From the NCBI RefSeq assembly GCF_007625075.1, contig NZ_QMIE01000006.1, positions 1 through 64,000 of the forward strand: a stretch of DNA of 64,000 nucleotides. The letters are read 5' to 3'. A model generated the notes under the pieces. It saw only the letters and a program-made list of their open reading frames with translations, was not told the DNA's origin and did no database searches. The position numbers and the translations under genes were made by a program. Origin of the DNA: Oceanidesulfovibrio indonesiensis (GTDB lineage: Bacteria; Desulfobacterota; Desulfovibrionia; Desulfovibrionales; Desulfovibrionaceae). The first letter of the stretch is position 1. Each line of letters starts with the position of its first letter. Shown piece by piece: positions 29,809 through 38,825 of this stretch.

Positions 29809-31248
29809 ATGAAGAATGCTGCATCGTCCATGGAGCCTCTGGACGAGAAATGGGGAGCGGTCGTGCTGGCTGCCGGCAAGGGCACGAGGATGCATTCCCC
29901 AAAGCCCAAGGTGCTTATGGAAATGCTCGGCGAGCCCATGCTGGCCTATGTGCTCGACACCCTCGAACCCTTGTTCAGCAGCAGAATTTTCGTGGTCGTG
30001 GGCCACGAGGCAGAATCTGTTCGCACCAGGTTCGAGGACAGATCATGCACATTCGTGCATCAGGCTGAGCAACTCGGCACCGGTCATGCGCTCCAGGCGG
30101 CCTGGGACGATCTCGCCGCCGCAGGCATCGAAAAGCTTTTGGTCATCAACGGCGATACGCCTCTGGTGACCACGCGGGACGTCGCATCCTTCGTGGAGCG
30201 CGGCGCCAACGCGCACTTGGCGTTTCTCACTGTGTCCCTGCTCGACCCTGGCGCTTTCGGCCATGTGGTCAGGCAAGAAGGCCGCGTTCGCGCTATCATC
30301 GAAGCCAGGGACTACGATCGAGACACGTATGGTCCGGCCACGGGCGAAATCAACGCCGGCCTGTATTGCATGAACATGCGTTCCGTGGAGCCGCTTCTGG
30401 GCAAACTCACCGCCGAGAACGCCGGCGGCGAATATTACATCACGGATCTTGTTGGCCATGGACTCGAGGCCGGCCTGCAGGTCGAAGGTGTACCTGCTGC
30501 GGCTGCGCGCACCTCCGGAGACGGCGATGTGCTCCGGCTACTGGGCATCAACAGCCCGCGGGAGCTGGTCCGAGCCGAAACCCACCTGAGGGAATCCATT
30601 GTGGATGCGCTTTTGGGGGCAGGGGCCTTGCTGCGCTCGCCTGAGCAGTTGCGAGTCGGTCCGCATGTGGTTGTTGAGCCGGGCGCGGAGATTGTCGGAC
30701 CCTGCGAAATATACGGTCGTAGCGTCATCGAGTCCCGGGCTCGTGTGGAGTCGCACTGTGTGGTAACGGAGTCACGCGTGGAGAAAGGCGCCGTGATCCA
30801 TTCCTTTTCTCATCTGCAAGGCGCGCACGTAGGGCCGATGTGCAGCGTGGGTCCGTACGCCAGGCTGCGTCCTGGCGCGATCCTGCAGGAGAAGGCCAAG
30901 GTTGGCAATTTCGTGGAAGTCAAGAAAGCTACTCTGGGGCCTGGAGCCAAAGCGAGCCACCTAACGTACCTGGGCGATGCCGAGATCGGCGCGGATGTCA
31001 ATATCGGAGCCGGCACCATCACCTGCAACTACGATGGAAAAAGAAAACATGTCACCAGGATAGAGCACGATGTGTTTGTCGGGTCGAATACCGCGCTGGT
31101 CGCACCGGTCACGGTGGGCGCACACGCACTCATCGCCGCAGGTTCCGTGATTACGCAGGATGTGCCGGAGAATGCCCTGGCCGTGGCCCGAAGCCGGCAA
31201 ACGGTCTTGAAAAATCGGGGAAATCGCCCGGATGACGAGGCATCTTGA
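29809..31248 (+). CDS. glmU: Bifunctional UDP-GlcNAc pyrophosphorylase / GlcN-1-P acetyltransferase
   Basis: A 479-residue enzyme making UDP-GlcNAc for peptidoglycan and LPS. The N-terminal uridyltransferase has VVLAAGKGTRMHSPKPKVL near 18-36 and NGDTPLVTTRD near 110. The C-terminal left-handed beta-helix has hexapeptide repeats and the acetyltransferase stretch GNFVEVKKATLG and YLGDAEIGADVNIGAGTITC. ATG 29809 is chosen for the GGGGG sequence 6-10 bases upstream; residues 1-15 exceed the usual N-terminus slightly. It stands on its own between the atp terminator and zapB. Confidence 0.94.
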   Translation: MKNAASSMEPLDEKWGAVVLAAGKGTRMHSPKPKVLMEMLGEPMLAYVLDTLEPLFSSRIFVVVGHEAESVRTRFEDRSCTFVHQAEQLGTGHALQAAWDDLAAAGIEKLLVINGDTPLVTTRDVASFVERGANAHLAFLTVSLLDPGAFGHVVRQEGRVRAIIEARDYDRDTYGPATGEINAGLYCMNMRSVEPLLGKLTAENAGGEYYITDLVGHGLEAGLQVEGVPAAAARTSGDGDVLRLLGINSPRELVRAETHLRESIVDALLGAGALLRSPEQLRVGPHVVVEPGAEIVGPCEIYGRSVIESRARVESHCVVTESRVEKGAVIHSFSHLQGAHVGPMCSVGPYARLRPGAILQEKAKVGNFVEVKKATLGPGAKASHLTYLGDAEIGADVNIGAGTITCNYDGKRKHVTRIEHDVFVGSNTALVAPVTVGAHALIAAGSVITQDVPENALAVARSRQTVLKNRGNRPDDEAS

Positions 31249-31279
31249 TATATTGAGCCAACACGTGTAGAGAAAAAAA

Positions 31280-31516
31280 ATGGATTTGATAGATCAATTG
31301 GAAAGCAGAATCGATGAACTGCTGACCACGCTGAAAGGGGTCCGAGAGGAAAACGCCCGGTTGCGGCAGGAAGCTGCCGCGGGAGCCAGCACGTACGAAG
31401 AAGAAAAGCGCCGGTTGCTCGAAGAGTTGCAACAGGAGCGCGAGGCGAAGAACGCCGTGCTTGCACGTATTGACGCACTGCTGGAGAAGTTGAAATCTGA
31501 TCCCGAGGAGTCATGA
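31280..31516 (+). CDS. zapB: ZapB-like coiled-coil cell division protein
   Basis: A 78-residue protein that is one continuous coiled coil (DLIDQLESRIDELLTTLKGV, then EEEKRRLLEELQQERE). Size and structure match ZapB-like Z-ring regulators. The name rests mainly on its location: it overlaps zapA by four bases, and zapA is a certain Z-ring gene. A direct sequence motif for ZapB does not exist, so the symbol is provisional. Confidence 0.65.
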   Translation: MDLIDQLESRIDELLTTLKGVREENARLRQEAAAGASTYEEEKRRLLEELQQEREAKNAVLARIDALLEKLKSDPEES

Positions 31517-31782
31517 CTGCAGAGATGCATCGTTATAATTTGACTCTGCTCGGACTCAACATATCTTTTATGGCAGAGGCCGACAGAGAGCGTGTCGACG
31601 AAGCCGTCGCCCTGCTCGAGTCGCGATTCGAAAAACTTGATGATGGAAGGCAAATCAGTAGAGAACGCCTGTTGATATTTTTGGCCTTGGGACTAGCAGA
31701 CGACCTGCTGCTGTCCAACAGGAGGCAAGCCGAGCTCGAAGAACGGCTCGGCAAGCTGGTGGCCAGGATCGAAGAGGTGTAA
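31513..31782 (+). CDS. zapA: Cell division protein ZapA
   Basis: An 89-residue protein with the ZapA N-terminal pattern YNLTLLGLNISFMAEADRERVDEAVALLE and a C-terminal coiled coil (LEERLGKLVARIEEV). It bundles FtsZ filaments at midcell. Length is typical. It is coupled to the ZapB-like gene by an ATGA overlap. The 6S RNA gene directly follows, as in many proteobacteria. Confidence 0.85.
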   Translation: MTAEMHRYNLTLLGLNISFMAEADRERVDEAVALLESRFEKLDDGRQISRERLLIFLALGLADDLLLSNRRQAELEERLGKLVARIEEV

Positions 31783-31800
31783 GCAACAGAGACGACGAGC

Positions 31801-31998
31801 TGTTTCCTTAGAAAATGCCCTGGGGTGTACGTGATCGCCTGTGTGTTTTTTGAGCCAACGATCAGAAAACAGGGTGCCGGCCCCGCGGACTGGTGCGCAT
31901 GCCCGCAATTGATGCGGGGAGCCTGAAGGTCTGCGGTAGGCGCCCACCATGCTAGCCATGGTTCAAAAACTCGGGCGACACGGCTCTCTGGGGAATTG
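31801..31998 (+). ncRNA. ssrS: 6S RNA
   Basis: About 195 nt directly after zapA, the classic 6S position. The ends pair (TTCCTTAGA 31804-31812 with TCTGGGGAA 31987-31995, two G-U). Inside are the typical 6S sequences TTGAGCC on the 5' side of the central bubble, GGTGCGCATG of the hairpin loop region, and GCCTGAAGGTCTGCGGTAGGC on the 3' side. 6S RNA mimics an open promoter and holds the sigma-70 RNA polymerase. The exact ends are estimated from the closing stem. Confidence 0.88.
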
Positions 31999-32742
31999 CT
32001 TTCAAAAAAGATCGTTCAAGGAAAAGCTCGTAAATGGCCGAACGCGTTCGAATACGGAGCGATCGGAAGCATGACGCGACAATGCCGCACCGGGCAAGAC
32101 GTGGGGTCGTCGATAGTCCGGAGCAGATGCGCCCTCGGAGGGGCTTGCGGCGAACAGGAACAACTGCGCTTCCGATCAATATTGCGCCGGATAGGCGAAG
32201 ACCGGATGCCCGTGCGGACGGCGACCGCGAAGGGAGCGAGGTGTCCGCTCGGAAAAGCCTGCACGGCAAAGCATACTGCAGCACGCAGCCTGCTCTCCAT
32301 GCCGCAAATCCGGTATGCGGTGCGTAAACGAACGATGCGCGGCCCTAAATGGTACGGCGATGTCCCAGGGGTAGAGATGGTTTCGGTAATGTACGACAAC
32401 ACCACACGGCCACCGGGCTGCAAGACGTGTCGCCTGCGGAAGCGGGCGCCCAGTCCGTGTGCGTGTGTCTCGATTATTGGACATGTCAAAGCCCTGAGAT
32501 AGCACCGTCGTTTCTGCCGTCGGCGCTTTCGGCGCGCGACGAGCTTGCCCATCCTCGCCCCTTGCGCTTCGTCAGACAACAAAGCGCAGAGGCCACCTTC
32601 CGCAAACGGCATGGCATCATGTCGTATTCCTCCGAGTCCCGAGCCAGACGACTGAAGATCGTGCATGTCTGCTCACGCAGGTCTGCATACGTACATCGGC
32701 ACTGGTCGCACCAGCGCCGTCACAATAGAGGAGGCTCGTGGC
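31999..32742. other. Long stretch with no recognisable gene
   Basis: About 740 bases between 6S RNA and rny. Overlapping open frames exist on both strands (168 codons rightward from 31996, 216 codons leftward from 32666), but their compositions are Arg/Cys/Ser rich and match no family I know. No ribosome site stands out except that of rny at the right end. In other bacteria a 5-formyl-THF cyclo-ligase gene often follows 6S; none of its motifs is seen here. It may hold a decayed gene, a long rny leader or an unknown RNA. Confidence 0.4.
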
Positions 32743-34305
32743 ATGGAATCCATACTCAGTATACTTTTTGTCGCATTAGGCATCATTGTTGGCGCCGCTG
32801 GAGGATATGCTCTCCACCGGCTGCTTGCCACCAAACGCCTGGAGGATGCCCGGGAGCTTGCCAAACGAATCGTGGAGGAAGCCCGCAAGGAGGCCGTGGC
32901 CCACAAGAAGGAGGCCAAGCTCCAGGCCCACGACGAGATTCTCGCACAGAAAAAGGAGATGGAGGCGGAGCTCAAGGAGCGCGAACGGGAAATCAAACAG
33001 CGCGAAAACAAGGTGCTCGAAAAGGAAGAACGGCTCGAGGATCGACTGGAAAAAGCTACCCAGAAAGAGAGCGAGGTCATCGCGCTGGAAAAAAGCCTGG
33101 CCAGGAAAGAGCGTAAACTCGAGGAGCGCGAAGAAGAGGTCGAACGGTTGGCCGAAGAGGAGGCCAGACGGCTTCAGGAAATTTCCGGACTCACCCAGGA
33201 GGAAGCGCGGAAACGGCTCATGGACGACGTGGAAGCGCGCGCCCGACACGAGGCCGGCATGATGATCCGCCAGATAGAAACCGAAGCCAAAGAACAGGCC
33301 GTGCGCAAGTCACAGGAAGTCATGGCCACGGCGCTTCAGCGCTACTCCGGCGATTTCGTGGCCGAGCAGACCGTGACGACTGTGGCTCTGCCCAGCGAAG
33401 ACATGAAAGGCCGCATCATCGGTCGCGAAGGCCGCAACATCCGCGCCCTGGAAGCAGCTACAGGCGTGGACCTGATTATCGACGACACGCCTGAGACAGT
33501 CATCCTCTCGGCGTTCAGCCCCTTGCGGCGGCAGGTTGCCAAGCTCGCTCTGGAACGGCTCATCTCCGATGGCCGCATCCACCCGGCGCGCATCGAGGAT
33601 GTGGTCCGCAAGGTGGAGCAGGAGATGGACGTGAAACTGCGCGAGATAGGCGAGCAGGCCACGTTCGACGTGGGTGTGCACGGCATCCATCCGGATGTAA
33701 TCCGGCTGCTCGGTCAGCTCCAGTACCGCACGAGCTTCTCGCAGAACGTGCTTCAGCATTCGCTGGAGGTCGCCTCTCTGTGCGGAGTCATGGCAGCCGA
33801 ACTCAAGATGGATGTGAAACGCGCCAAGCGCGCAGGTTTGCTCCATGACATCGGCAAGGCTGTGGACCACGAAGTGGAGGGGCCACACGCCACCATCGGC
33901 GCTGATCTCGCCAAGAAGTACAACGAATCCAAGGAAATCATCCACGCCATCGCAGCGCATCACGAGGACGTTCCTCCGCAAACGGCTCTGGCCGTGCTGG
34001 TCCAGGCGGCGGATTCTCTGTCCGGCGCACGGCCCGGAGCGCGCAAGGAGCTTCTGGAAAACTACGTGAAGCGGCTCGAAGACCTGGAAAACATCGCCAC
34101 GAACTTCGACGGCGTGTCCAAGGCCTACGCCATTCAGGCCGGTCGGGAAATCCGCGTCATGGTGGACTCCGAGACAATCGATGACGACAATACGTACATG
34201 CTTTGCAAGGATATCTCCAAGTCCATCGAGGAGAATCTCACGTATCCCGGGCAGATCCGCGTCACGGTCATCCGCGAGCGCCGCGCCGTAGGATACGCCA
34301 AGTAA
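32743..34305 (+). CDS. rny: Ribonuclease Y
   Basis: A 520-residue membrane-anchored endoribonuclease that starts mRNA decay. An N-terminal membrane helix (about 3-22) is followed by a long Lys/Glu coiled coil (30-170), a KH domain with [20 protein letters not shown] near 220, and an HD domain with [15 protein letters not shown] near 365. Length matches the family exactly. ATG 32743 has GAGGAGG 9 bases upstream; an upstream extension to 32665 has no such site. Confidence 0.97.
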   Translation: MESILSILFVALGIIVGAAGGYALHRLLATKRLEDARELAKRIVEEARKEAVAHKKEAKLQAHDEILAQKKEMEAELKEREREIKQRENKVLEKEERLEDRLEKATQKESEVIALEKSLARKERKLEEREEEVERLAEEEARRLQEISGLTQEEARKRLMDDVEARARHEAGMMIRQIETEAKEQAVRKSQEVMATALQRYSGDFVAEQTVTTVALPSEDMKGRIIGREGRNIRALEAATGVDLIIDDTPETVILSAFSPLRRQVAKLALERLISDGRIHPARIEDVVRKVEQEMDVKLREIGEQATFDVGVHGIHPDVIRLLGQLQYRTSFSQNVLQHSLEVASLCGVMAAELKMDVKRAKRAGLLHDIGKAVDHEVEGPHATIGADLAKKYNESKEIIHAIAAHHEDVPPQTALAVLVQAADSLSGARPGARKELLENYVKRLEDLENIATNFDGVSKAYAIQAGREIRVMVDSETIDDDNTYMLCKDISKSIEENLTYPGQIRVTVIRERRAVGYAK

Positions 34306-34314
34306 GGAGGGCCC

Positions 34315-36294
34315 ATGGCCTCCAGGGACAGAGCCGGCATCTATCTGGAAACAATCCCTGTCGAGGAGGCGGTGGCCAAGGTCGCCGCCTCCATTGACAG
34401 GGCGTCGTTTCTTGCCTCGGAAATTGTGGACAGCCGTGCTGCAGCGGGGCGCATCACCGCAGTGCCCGTCACCGCTGTCCTCTCCTCTCCCAACGTGCAT
34501 TGCGCCGCCATGGACGGCATCGCCGTGGTGGCAGGGTCAACATTCAAAGCCCGCGAAGGCAGACCGGTTCGGCTCGCCAAAGGGGTGGACTATCTGCCGG
34601 TGAACACGGGCCATCCGCTGCCGCGGAATCCTTTTCGAGCGGATGCCGTGGTCATGGTGGAACATGTCCGCTTCGATGACGACGAGAACGCCTTCATCGA
34701 GTCGCCGGCGTTTCCCTGGCAGCACGTGCGTCGCATGGGCGAGGACATCATCGCCACGGATATGCTGTTGCCGCGCAACCACCGCATAACTGCCTACGAC
34801 GTGGGCGCGCTCCTCGGCGCCGGCGTGTGGGAGGTGGAAGTCCGCAAAAAGCCACTGGTGTACATCGTGCCCACGGGCGACGAAGTGCTCGAGGCGGCGA
34901 AGCGGCCCAAACCCGGACCGGGCCAGGTGGTTGAGTCCAACTCCTACGTGCTCGCCGCGCTGGCCGAGGAGGCCGGCTGCGTGGTGGAGCGGGCTGCACC
35001 AGTCAAGGACGACCCCGACGCCATCCGCCGGGAGGTCGAAAACGGGCTGAAGCAAGCTGCGAGCGCAGTGATCGTCTGCGCCGGTTCATCCGCCGGCACC
35101 AAGGATTTCACCCGCCAGGTCTTTGAATCCCTGGGCGACGTGCTCGTACACGGCGTGGCCGCCATGCCGGGCAAGCCGGCGCTTCTGGGCGTGGCCGGCG
35201 CGGAGTCCCCGCGACCGGGCGCGTTGCTGGCCGGGGCGCCTGGCTATCCGGTCAGCGCCATAGTGGTCATGGAGGAAATCATTCTGCCCGTTCTTGCCGA
35301 GGCGGCGCGCATCGAGCGCAAACCGCGCCACGAGATTCCCATCACGCTGGCCAGGCGTTCGCCCTCCAAGCTCGGGCTCGTTGAGTATCTGCGCCTCAGC
35401 GTGGGCCATGTGGGCGATCGCAACGTGGGCATTCCGTTGTCCCGCGGAGCCGGCAACATCACCTCCATGTCGCGAGCCCAGGCCATCACGCGCATCCCGC
35501 GCGACCGCGAAGGGGTTGAGGCCGGCGAAGAAGTCGCGGCCGAACTGCTTGTGCCGCGCGATATGCTCGACCGTATCCTTCTGGTGGTGGGCAGCCACGA
35601 CGCCACGCTCGACCTGCTGGCTGACGCGCTCATGGGCGGCGCCGAGGGCGTGGTCCTGGCCTCAAGCCACGTAGGCAGTCTAGGTGGACTGCAGGCGCTC
35701 AAGTCCGGCCACGCACATCTCGCCGGGTGCCATTTGCTGGAGCCCGAGAGCGGCGATTTCAACTTCCCGTTCATCAAGCGCTACACCCCGGACCTCGAAT
35801 GCGCGGTATTCAACCTCGCCATTCGCCACCAGGGGCTCATCGTTGCGCCGGGCAACCCGAAAGGAATCGAGTCCGTGGCTGACCTCGCCCGCGCGGATGT
35901 GCGGTACGTAAATCGCCAGCGGGGGGCCGGAACTCGCATCCTCTTCGATTATGAGCTGGAAAGGGCCGGGATCGAGCCGGCAAGCGTCAACGGCTACGGC
36001 AAGGAAGAGGTCACGCATACGGCTGTGGCGCTCAACGTGGCCGCCGGCGAGGCAGATTGCGGATTGGGCATACTCGCTGCGGCGCGGGCTCTGGAGCTCG
36101 ACTTCGTGCCCCTGGCTCGGGAGCGGTACGACCTGGTTGTTCCGAACGCGCTCCTGGCGGACTCGCGGGTGGAGGCGCTGTTGACCATGCTCGGCCAACC
36201 GCAGATAAAGGCGGCCATTGAGGCCCAGGGCGGCTACGAGACCACGCTCACCGGACAGCGCATGCAACCAGGCATGGGGCTGGGAGTCGGCTAG
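34315..36294 (+). CDS. MoeA-type molybdopterin molybdotransferase fused to a periplasmic-binding-like domain
   Basis: A 659-residue protein. Residues 1 to about 410 form a MoeA domain (molybdate insertion into adenylylated molybdopterin): CAAMDGIAV near 64, VNTGHPLPRNPFRADAVV near 95, PTGDEVLEA near 185, GSSAGTKDF near 257, and AGAPGYPVSAIVV near 305. From about 420 to the end there is a substrate-binding-like domain with ATLDLLADAL, NRQRGAGTRILFDYEL and NVAAGEADCGLG, as in the PBP-like domain found fused to MoeA in archaea and sulfate reducers. It may sense or deliver molybdate or tungstate for the many Mo/W enzymes of such bacteria (inference). AAGGAGG overlaps the gap to rny, 9 bases upstream. 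Confidence 0.9.
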   Translation: MASRDRAGIYLETIPVEEAVAKVAASIDRASFLASEIVDSRAAAGRITAVPVTAVLSSPNVHCAAMDGIAVVAGSTFKAREGRPVRLAKGVDYLPVNTGHPLPRNPFRADAVVMVEHVRFDDDENAFIESPAFPWQHVRRMGEDIIATDMLLPRNHRITAYDVGALLGAGVWEVEVRKKPLVYIVPTGDEVLEAAKRPKPGPGQVVESNSYVLAALAEEAGCVVERAAPVKDDPDAIRREVENGLKQAASAVIVCAGSSAGTKDFTRQVFESLGDVLVHGVAAMPGKPALLGVAGAESPRPGALLAGAPGYPVSAIVVMEEIILPVLAEAARIERKPRHEIPITLARRSPSKLGLVEYLRLSVGHVGDRNVGIPLSRGAGNITSMSRAQAITRIPRDREGVEAGEEVAAELLVPRDMLDRILLVVGSHDATLDLLADALMGGAEGVVLASSHVGSLGGLQALKSGHAHLAGCHLLEPESGDFNFPFIKRYTPDLECAVFNLAIRHQGLIVAPGNPKGIESVADLARADVRYVNRQRGAGTRILFDYELERAGIEPASVNGYGKEEVTHTAVALNVAAGEADCGLGILAAARALELDFVPLARERYDLVVPNALLADSRVEALLTMLGQPQIKAAIEAQGGYETTLTGQRMQPGMGLGVG

Positions 36295-36492
36295 AAGCCT
36301 CTCTTGTGCTTTGGGCGGCGGCCGTCTCGCCGCGCTCGAAGGTCGAATATTTCTCAATGCCGACTCTGCTGTTCCTGACGCAGAACAAATATGCACTGCT
36401 GACACGGCTTCTCGTTTTACATGGCGCACCAATGCATTTTGGGTTGCGCCGAATACCGCCGATGGGCCCGGCGGTGAGGGGGACCAGAGCAC

Positions 36493-37620
36493 ATGAGCGG
36501 CGCAACCATCCAGGCTGCCAACAAGACCTGCAACCGCCCGGCGAAGCGCGTCGTCATCATCTCCCGCGAGCGCTCCCATGTGGAGCGCGACCGCCAGGCG
36601 CTCAAGCGATTTCCCCTGGAGGTGGACAAGATCGCCTCTTCCGGAGCCGAAGCTTACAAGCACATCGCGAAAAATCCATGCGACCTGGTGCTGTGCGATA
36701 CCGACGTCGACGATATCGACCCCTACGCCGTTCTGCGTTCCCTGAAAGCGAACAAAAGCCTCAAGCACATCCCGGTGGTAATGGTTACCAGGGAGAACGA
36801 CCGTGGCGCCGTGCTCGACGCCGTTGCGGCAGGTTGCTCAGGCTATATCCTGCGACCATACTCGGACGAAACCTTCGAGCGGCACGTGAACACGGCCATG
36901 CAGCTTATTCGCTACAACGAGATCGAGGCGCGGCAGCTCAAGGACGCCAGACTCATGATGGAGACCGGAGACTACGACGAAGCCATCGAGGAGTTCGAGG
37001 AAGTCCTGTCCCAGCAGGAGGAGGCGCAGAAGTTCTACGACATCGGGTGCACGTACCTGGCCAAGGACAAGTTCGGCAAAGCCATCGTGGCGTTCCAGAA
37101 AGCGCTGAAGATCAACGACATGTTCGCCGAAGCGTACGAAGGGCTCTCGGAAGCGTACAAACGCAAGGGCGACCTGGAGCAGTGCCAGTTTTTTCTGAAA
37201 AAGGCTGCGGATCTTTACGCCGCCCACGACCATATGGAAAAGGTCAAGGAAGTCTTCATCGACATCCTCAAAATGGACAACCGCGCGGCCAATCCATTCA
37301 ACTCCTTGGGCGTGAAATTGCGCAAGGTGGGTGATTACCAGGCTGCCATCCGCGCTTACAGGCAAGCACTGGAACTCACGCCCAACGACGAGAATGTCCA
37401 CTTCAACATGGCCAAGGCCTACTACTTCATGAGCGATATTGAAAACGCCCTCGACAAGCTGGCCGTGGCCCTTTCCATCAACCAGGACTTTCCGGAAGCC
37501 CTGACGATGTACAAATCCCTCAAGGGCGCTCCGTGGCCCGGTCTCAGGCAGCAGGGCGAATCGGATTTGGAAAAGCGCCACCGTATCCGCAATCACGGCT
37601 CGGCGGTCAAGGACGTCTGA
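36493..37620 (+). CDS. Receiver-domain protein with TPR repeats and degenerate phospho-pocket
   Basis: A 375-residue protein. Residues 19-140 form a response-regulator receiver fold with a candidate acceptor Asp69 (LVLCDTD) and Thr99. However the acidic pair that binds Mg in canonical receivers is replaced by SRE (24-26), and the conserved Lys is Arg121 (YILRPYS), so ordinary phosphorylation is doubtful. From about 148 to 355 there are at least four TPR motifs (for example YDEAIEEFEEVLSQQ, FGKAIVAFQKALKIN, YQAAIRAYRQALELTP), which bind partner proteins. There is no DNA-binding domain. Its stop overlaps the start of the thioesterase gene. Confidence 0.85.
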   Translation: MSGATIQAANKTCNRPAKRVVIISRERSHVERDRQALKRFPLEVDKIASSGAEAYKHIAKNPCDLVLCDTDVDDIDPYAVLRSLKANKSLKHIPVVMVTRENDRGAVLDAVAAGCSGYILRPYSDETFERHVNTAMQLIRYNEIEARQLKDARLMMETGDYDEAIEEFEEVLSQQEEAQKFYDIGCTYLAKDKFGKAIVAFQKALKINDMFAEAYEGLSEAYKRKGDLEQCQFFLKKAADLYAAHDHMEKVKEVFIDILKMDNRAANPFNSLGVKLRKVGDYQAAIRAYRQALELTPNDENVHFNMAKAYYFMSDIENALDKLAVALSINQDFPEALTMYKSLKGAPWPGLRQQGESDLEKRHRIRNHGSAVKDV

Positions 37621-38033
37621 TGGTGAGCAGTGACTACCTGAACGCGCTGCTCCGGGGCGACCTGCACGTCAACAGACTGTTCGCCTTTCTCGGAGTGGAG
37701 GTCGTGGTCCTGGAGCCGGAGGAGTGCGTTCTCGGCCTCGTGATCCGGCCCGAACTCCTGCAGGGAGCCGGGATCATGCCCGGAGGCATCGCGGCGACGC
37801 TGTTGGACGAGGCCATGGCGCACGTGGTTCTGGCCGGTATGCAAAACAGCCAGTCAACGGCCACGGTTGAACTTTCGGTGCGCTTTCTGGCGCCGGTTGC
37901 CGAGTCCGAACACGTCACCGCGCGCGCCCGGCCGCTCAAACGGGGCAAGCGCGTCGTCACCGTGGAGGCGGAATTGCTCAAGGATGACGGCACAATCGCC
38001 GCCAAGGGTATGGCTTCCTTCCTGGTCACTTGA
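37620..38033 (+). CDS. PaaI-type hotdog-fold thioesterase
   Basis: A 137-residue single hotdog-domain protein. The MPGGIAATLLDEAMAHV segment carries the catalytic helix pattern of PaaI/YbgC-type acyl-CoA thioesterases (Gly-Gly and the acidic residue), followed by STATVELSVRFLAPV and a final TIAAKGMASFLV strand. The substrate cannot be inferred. ATG 37620 shares its first base with the last base of the preceding stop, so translation is coupled to the receiver-TPR gene. Confidence 0.85.
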   Translation: MVSSDYLNALLRGDLHVNRLFAFLGVEVVVLEPEECVLGLVIRPELLQGAGIMPGGIAATLLDEAMAHVVLAGMQNSQSTATVELSVRFLAPVAESEHVTARARPLKRGKRVVTVEAELLKDDGTIAAKGMASFLVT

Positions 38034-38141
38034 ACGACCTGACCGCCAGGAAAGACATCACACGATCAAGTGGGGGACCCGGCTCCCCCTCGTCCCCATC
38101 CGGCTCCCCGAAAGGTAATGAGCGCCTTGCTATCCGAAAAA

Positions 38142-38153
38142 TGCCCGAAGGCA
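38142..38153 (-). terminator. Weak terminator-like hairpin after rlpA
   Basis: On the minus strand TGCC-TTCG-GGCA, a 4-bp stem with a TTCG tetraloop, is followed by TTTTTCGG. It lies about 40 bases past the rlpA stop. Confidence 0.45.
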
Positions 38154-38190
38154 GTGTCCTCGGTGCGTGGGGACAACGGCCTCCCGAATC

Positions 38191-38628
38191 TTACATGAAA
38201 CGGATCGTGGGCGGCTCGCCGTTTTCAGCGTTGCGGTCCAGCACGGTGAGGCGGACTTTGGCCTTGCCGGCGTTGTACATGCCCAGTTGGATCGCGGCTC
38301 TTTTGGACAGGTCGATGATACGGCCTTTGATATAGGGGCCGCGGTCGTTGATGCGCACCTCGATTGAGTAGCCGTTCTCAAGGTTCTCCACGCGCACCAG
38401 GGTGCCCAGGGGCAATGTCTTGTGCGCGGCGGAGAAGCCGTTTTTGTCGTAGCGCTCCCCGCTGGCCGTCGTGCGGCCGTGGAACTGGCCGCCGTACCAG
38501 GAAGCTTCGCCTTCCTGGGTGAATCCCGGGGTCGGGTCGGTCTGGGTTTTGGATGCAAACGACGCAGCAGGGAAAAGTAAGGTCAGGGCCAGAATCGAAA
38601 TGAGAGCGAGATGCATGATGCGATGCAT
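38191..38628 (-). CDS. rlpA: RlpA-like septal lytic transglycosylase / lipoprotein-like protein
   Basis: A 145-residue exported protein. A signal peptide covers residues 1 to about 25 (ALISILALTLLFPAASFAS); there is no lipobox Cys, so it is probably soluble. The double-psi beta-barrel has EGEASWYGGQFHGRTTASGE, PLGTLVRVENL, VRINDRGPY and IIDLSKRAAIQLG, the residues that form the RlpA active site. It lacks a SPOR domain, unlike E. coli RlpA. ATG 38628 is chosen for GGAGG 6 bases upstream; the upstream-extended frame has no family similarity. Confidence 0.88.
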   Translation of the reverse strand: MHRIMHLALISILALTLLFPAASFASKTQTDPTPGFTQEGEASWYGGQFHGRTTASGERYDKNGFSAAHKTLPLGTLVRVENLENGYSIEVRINDRGPYIKGRIIDLSKRAAIQLGMYNAGKAKVRLTVLDRNAENGEPPTIRFM

Positions 38629-38770
38629 GAGTCGCCTCCGGAAGTTGCGTTTTGATAAGGATGCGCAGATCGACAGATCACGCAGATCGTTGATAAAAAC
38701 CGTCCAACTGTGGACGGGGTGCCATGAATGGGATGGTGGCATTTAACTCAGCCGATGTCGGTGATCAAGC

Positions 38771-38805
38771 AAAAAAAGAGCGGGGCCACCGAAATGTACC
38801 CGCTC
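38771..38805 (-). terminator. Intrinsic terminator of the zinc-ribbon gene
   Basis: On the minus strand GAGCGGG (38805-38799) pairs with CCCGCTC (38784-38778) and is followed by TTTTTTT (38777-38771), 20 bases after the stop. Confidence 0.75.
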
Positions 38806-38825
38806 CTGCAGGGCTGGCGCCGCCG

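Noticed and set aside
32016-32666. A 216-codon minus-strand frame in the gap between 6S RNA and rny
   Set aside because: No ribosome site, no recognisable motif, and an Arg/Cys/Ser-rich composition typical of non-coding GC-rich DNA. Kept as an open question in the gap entry, not called as a gene.
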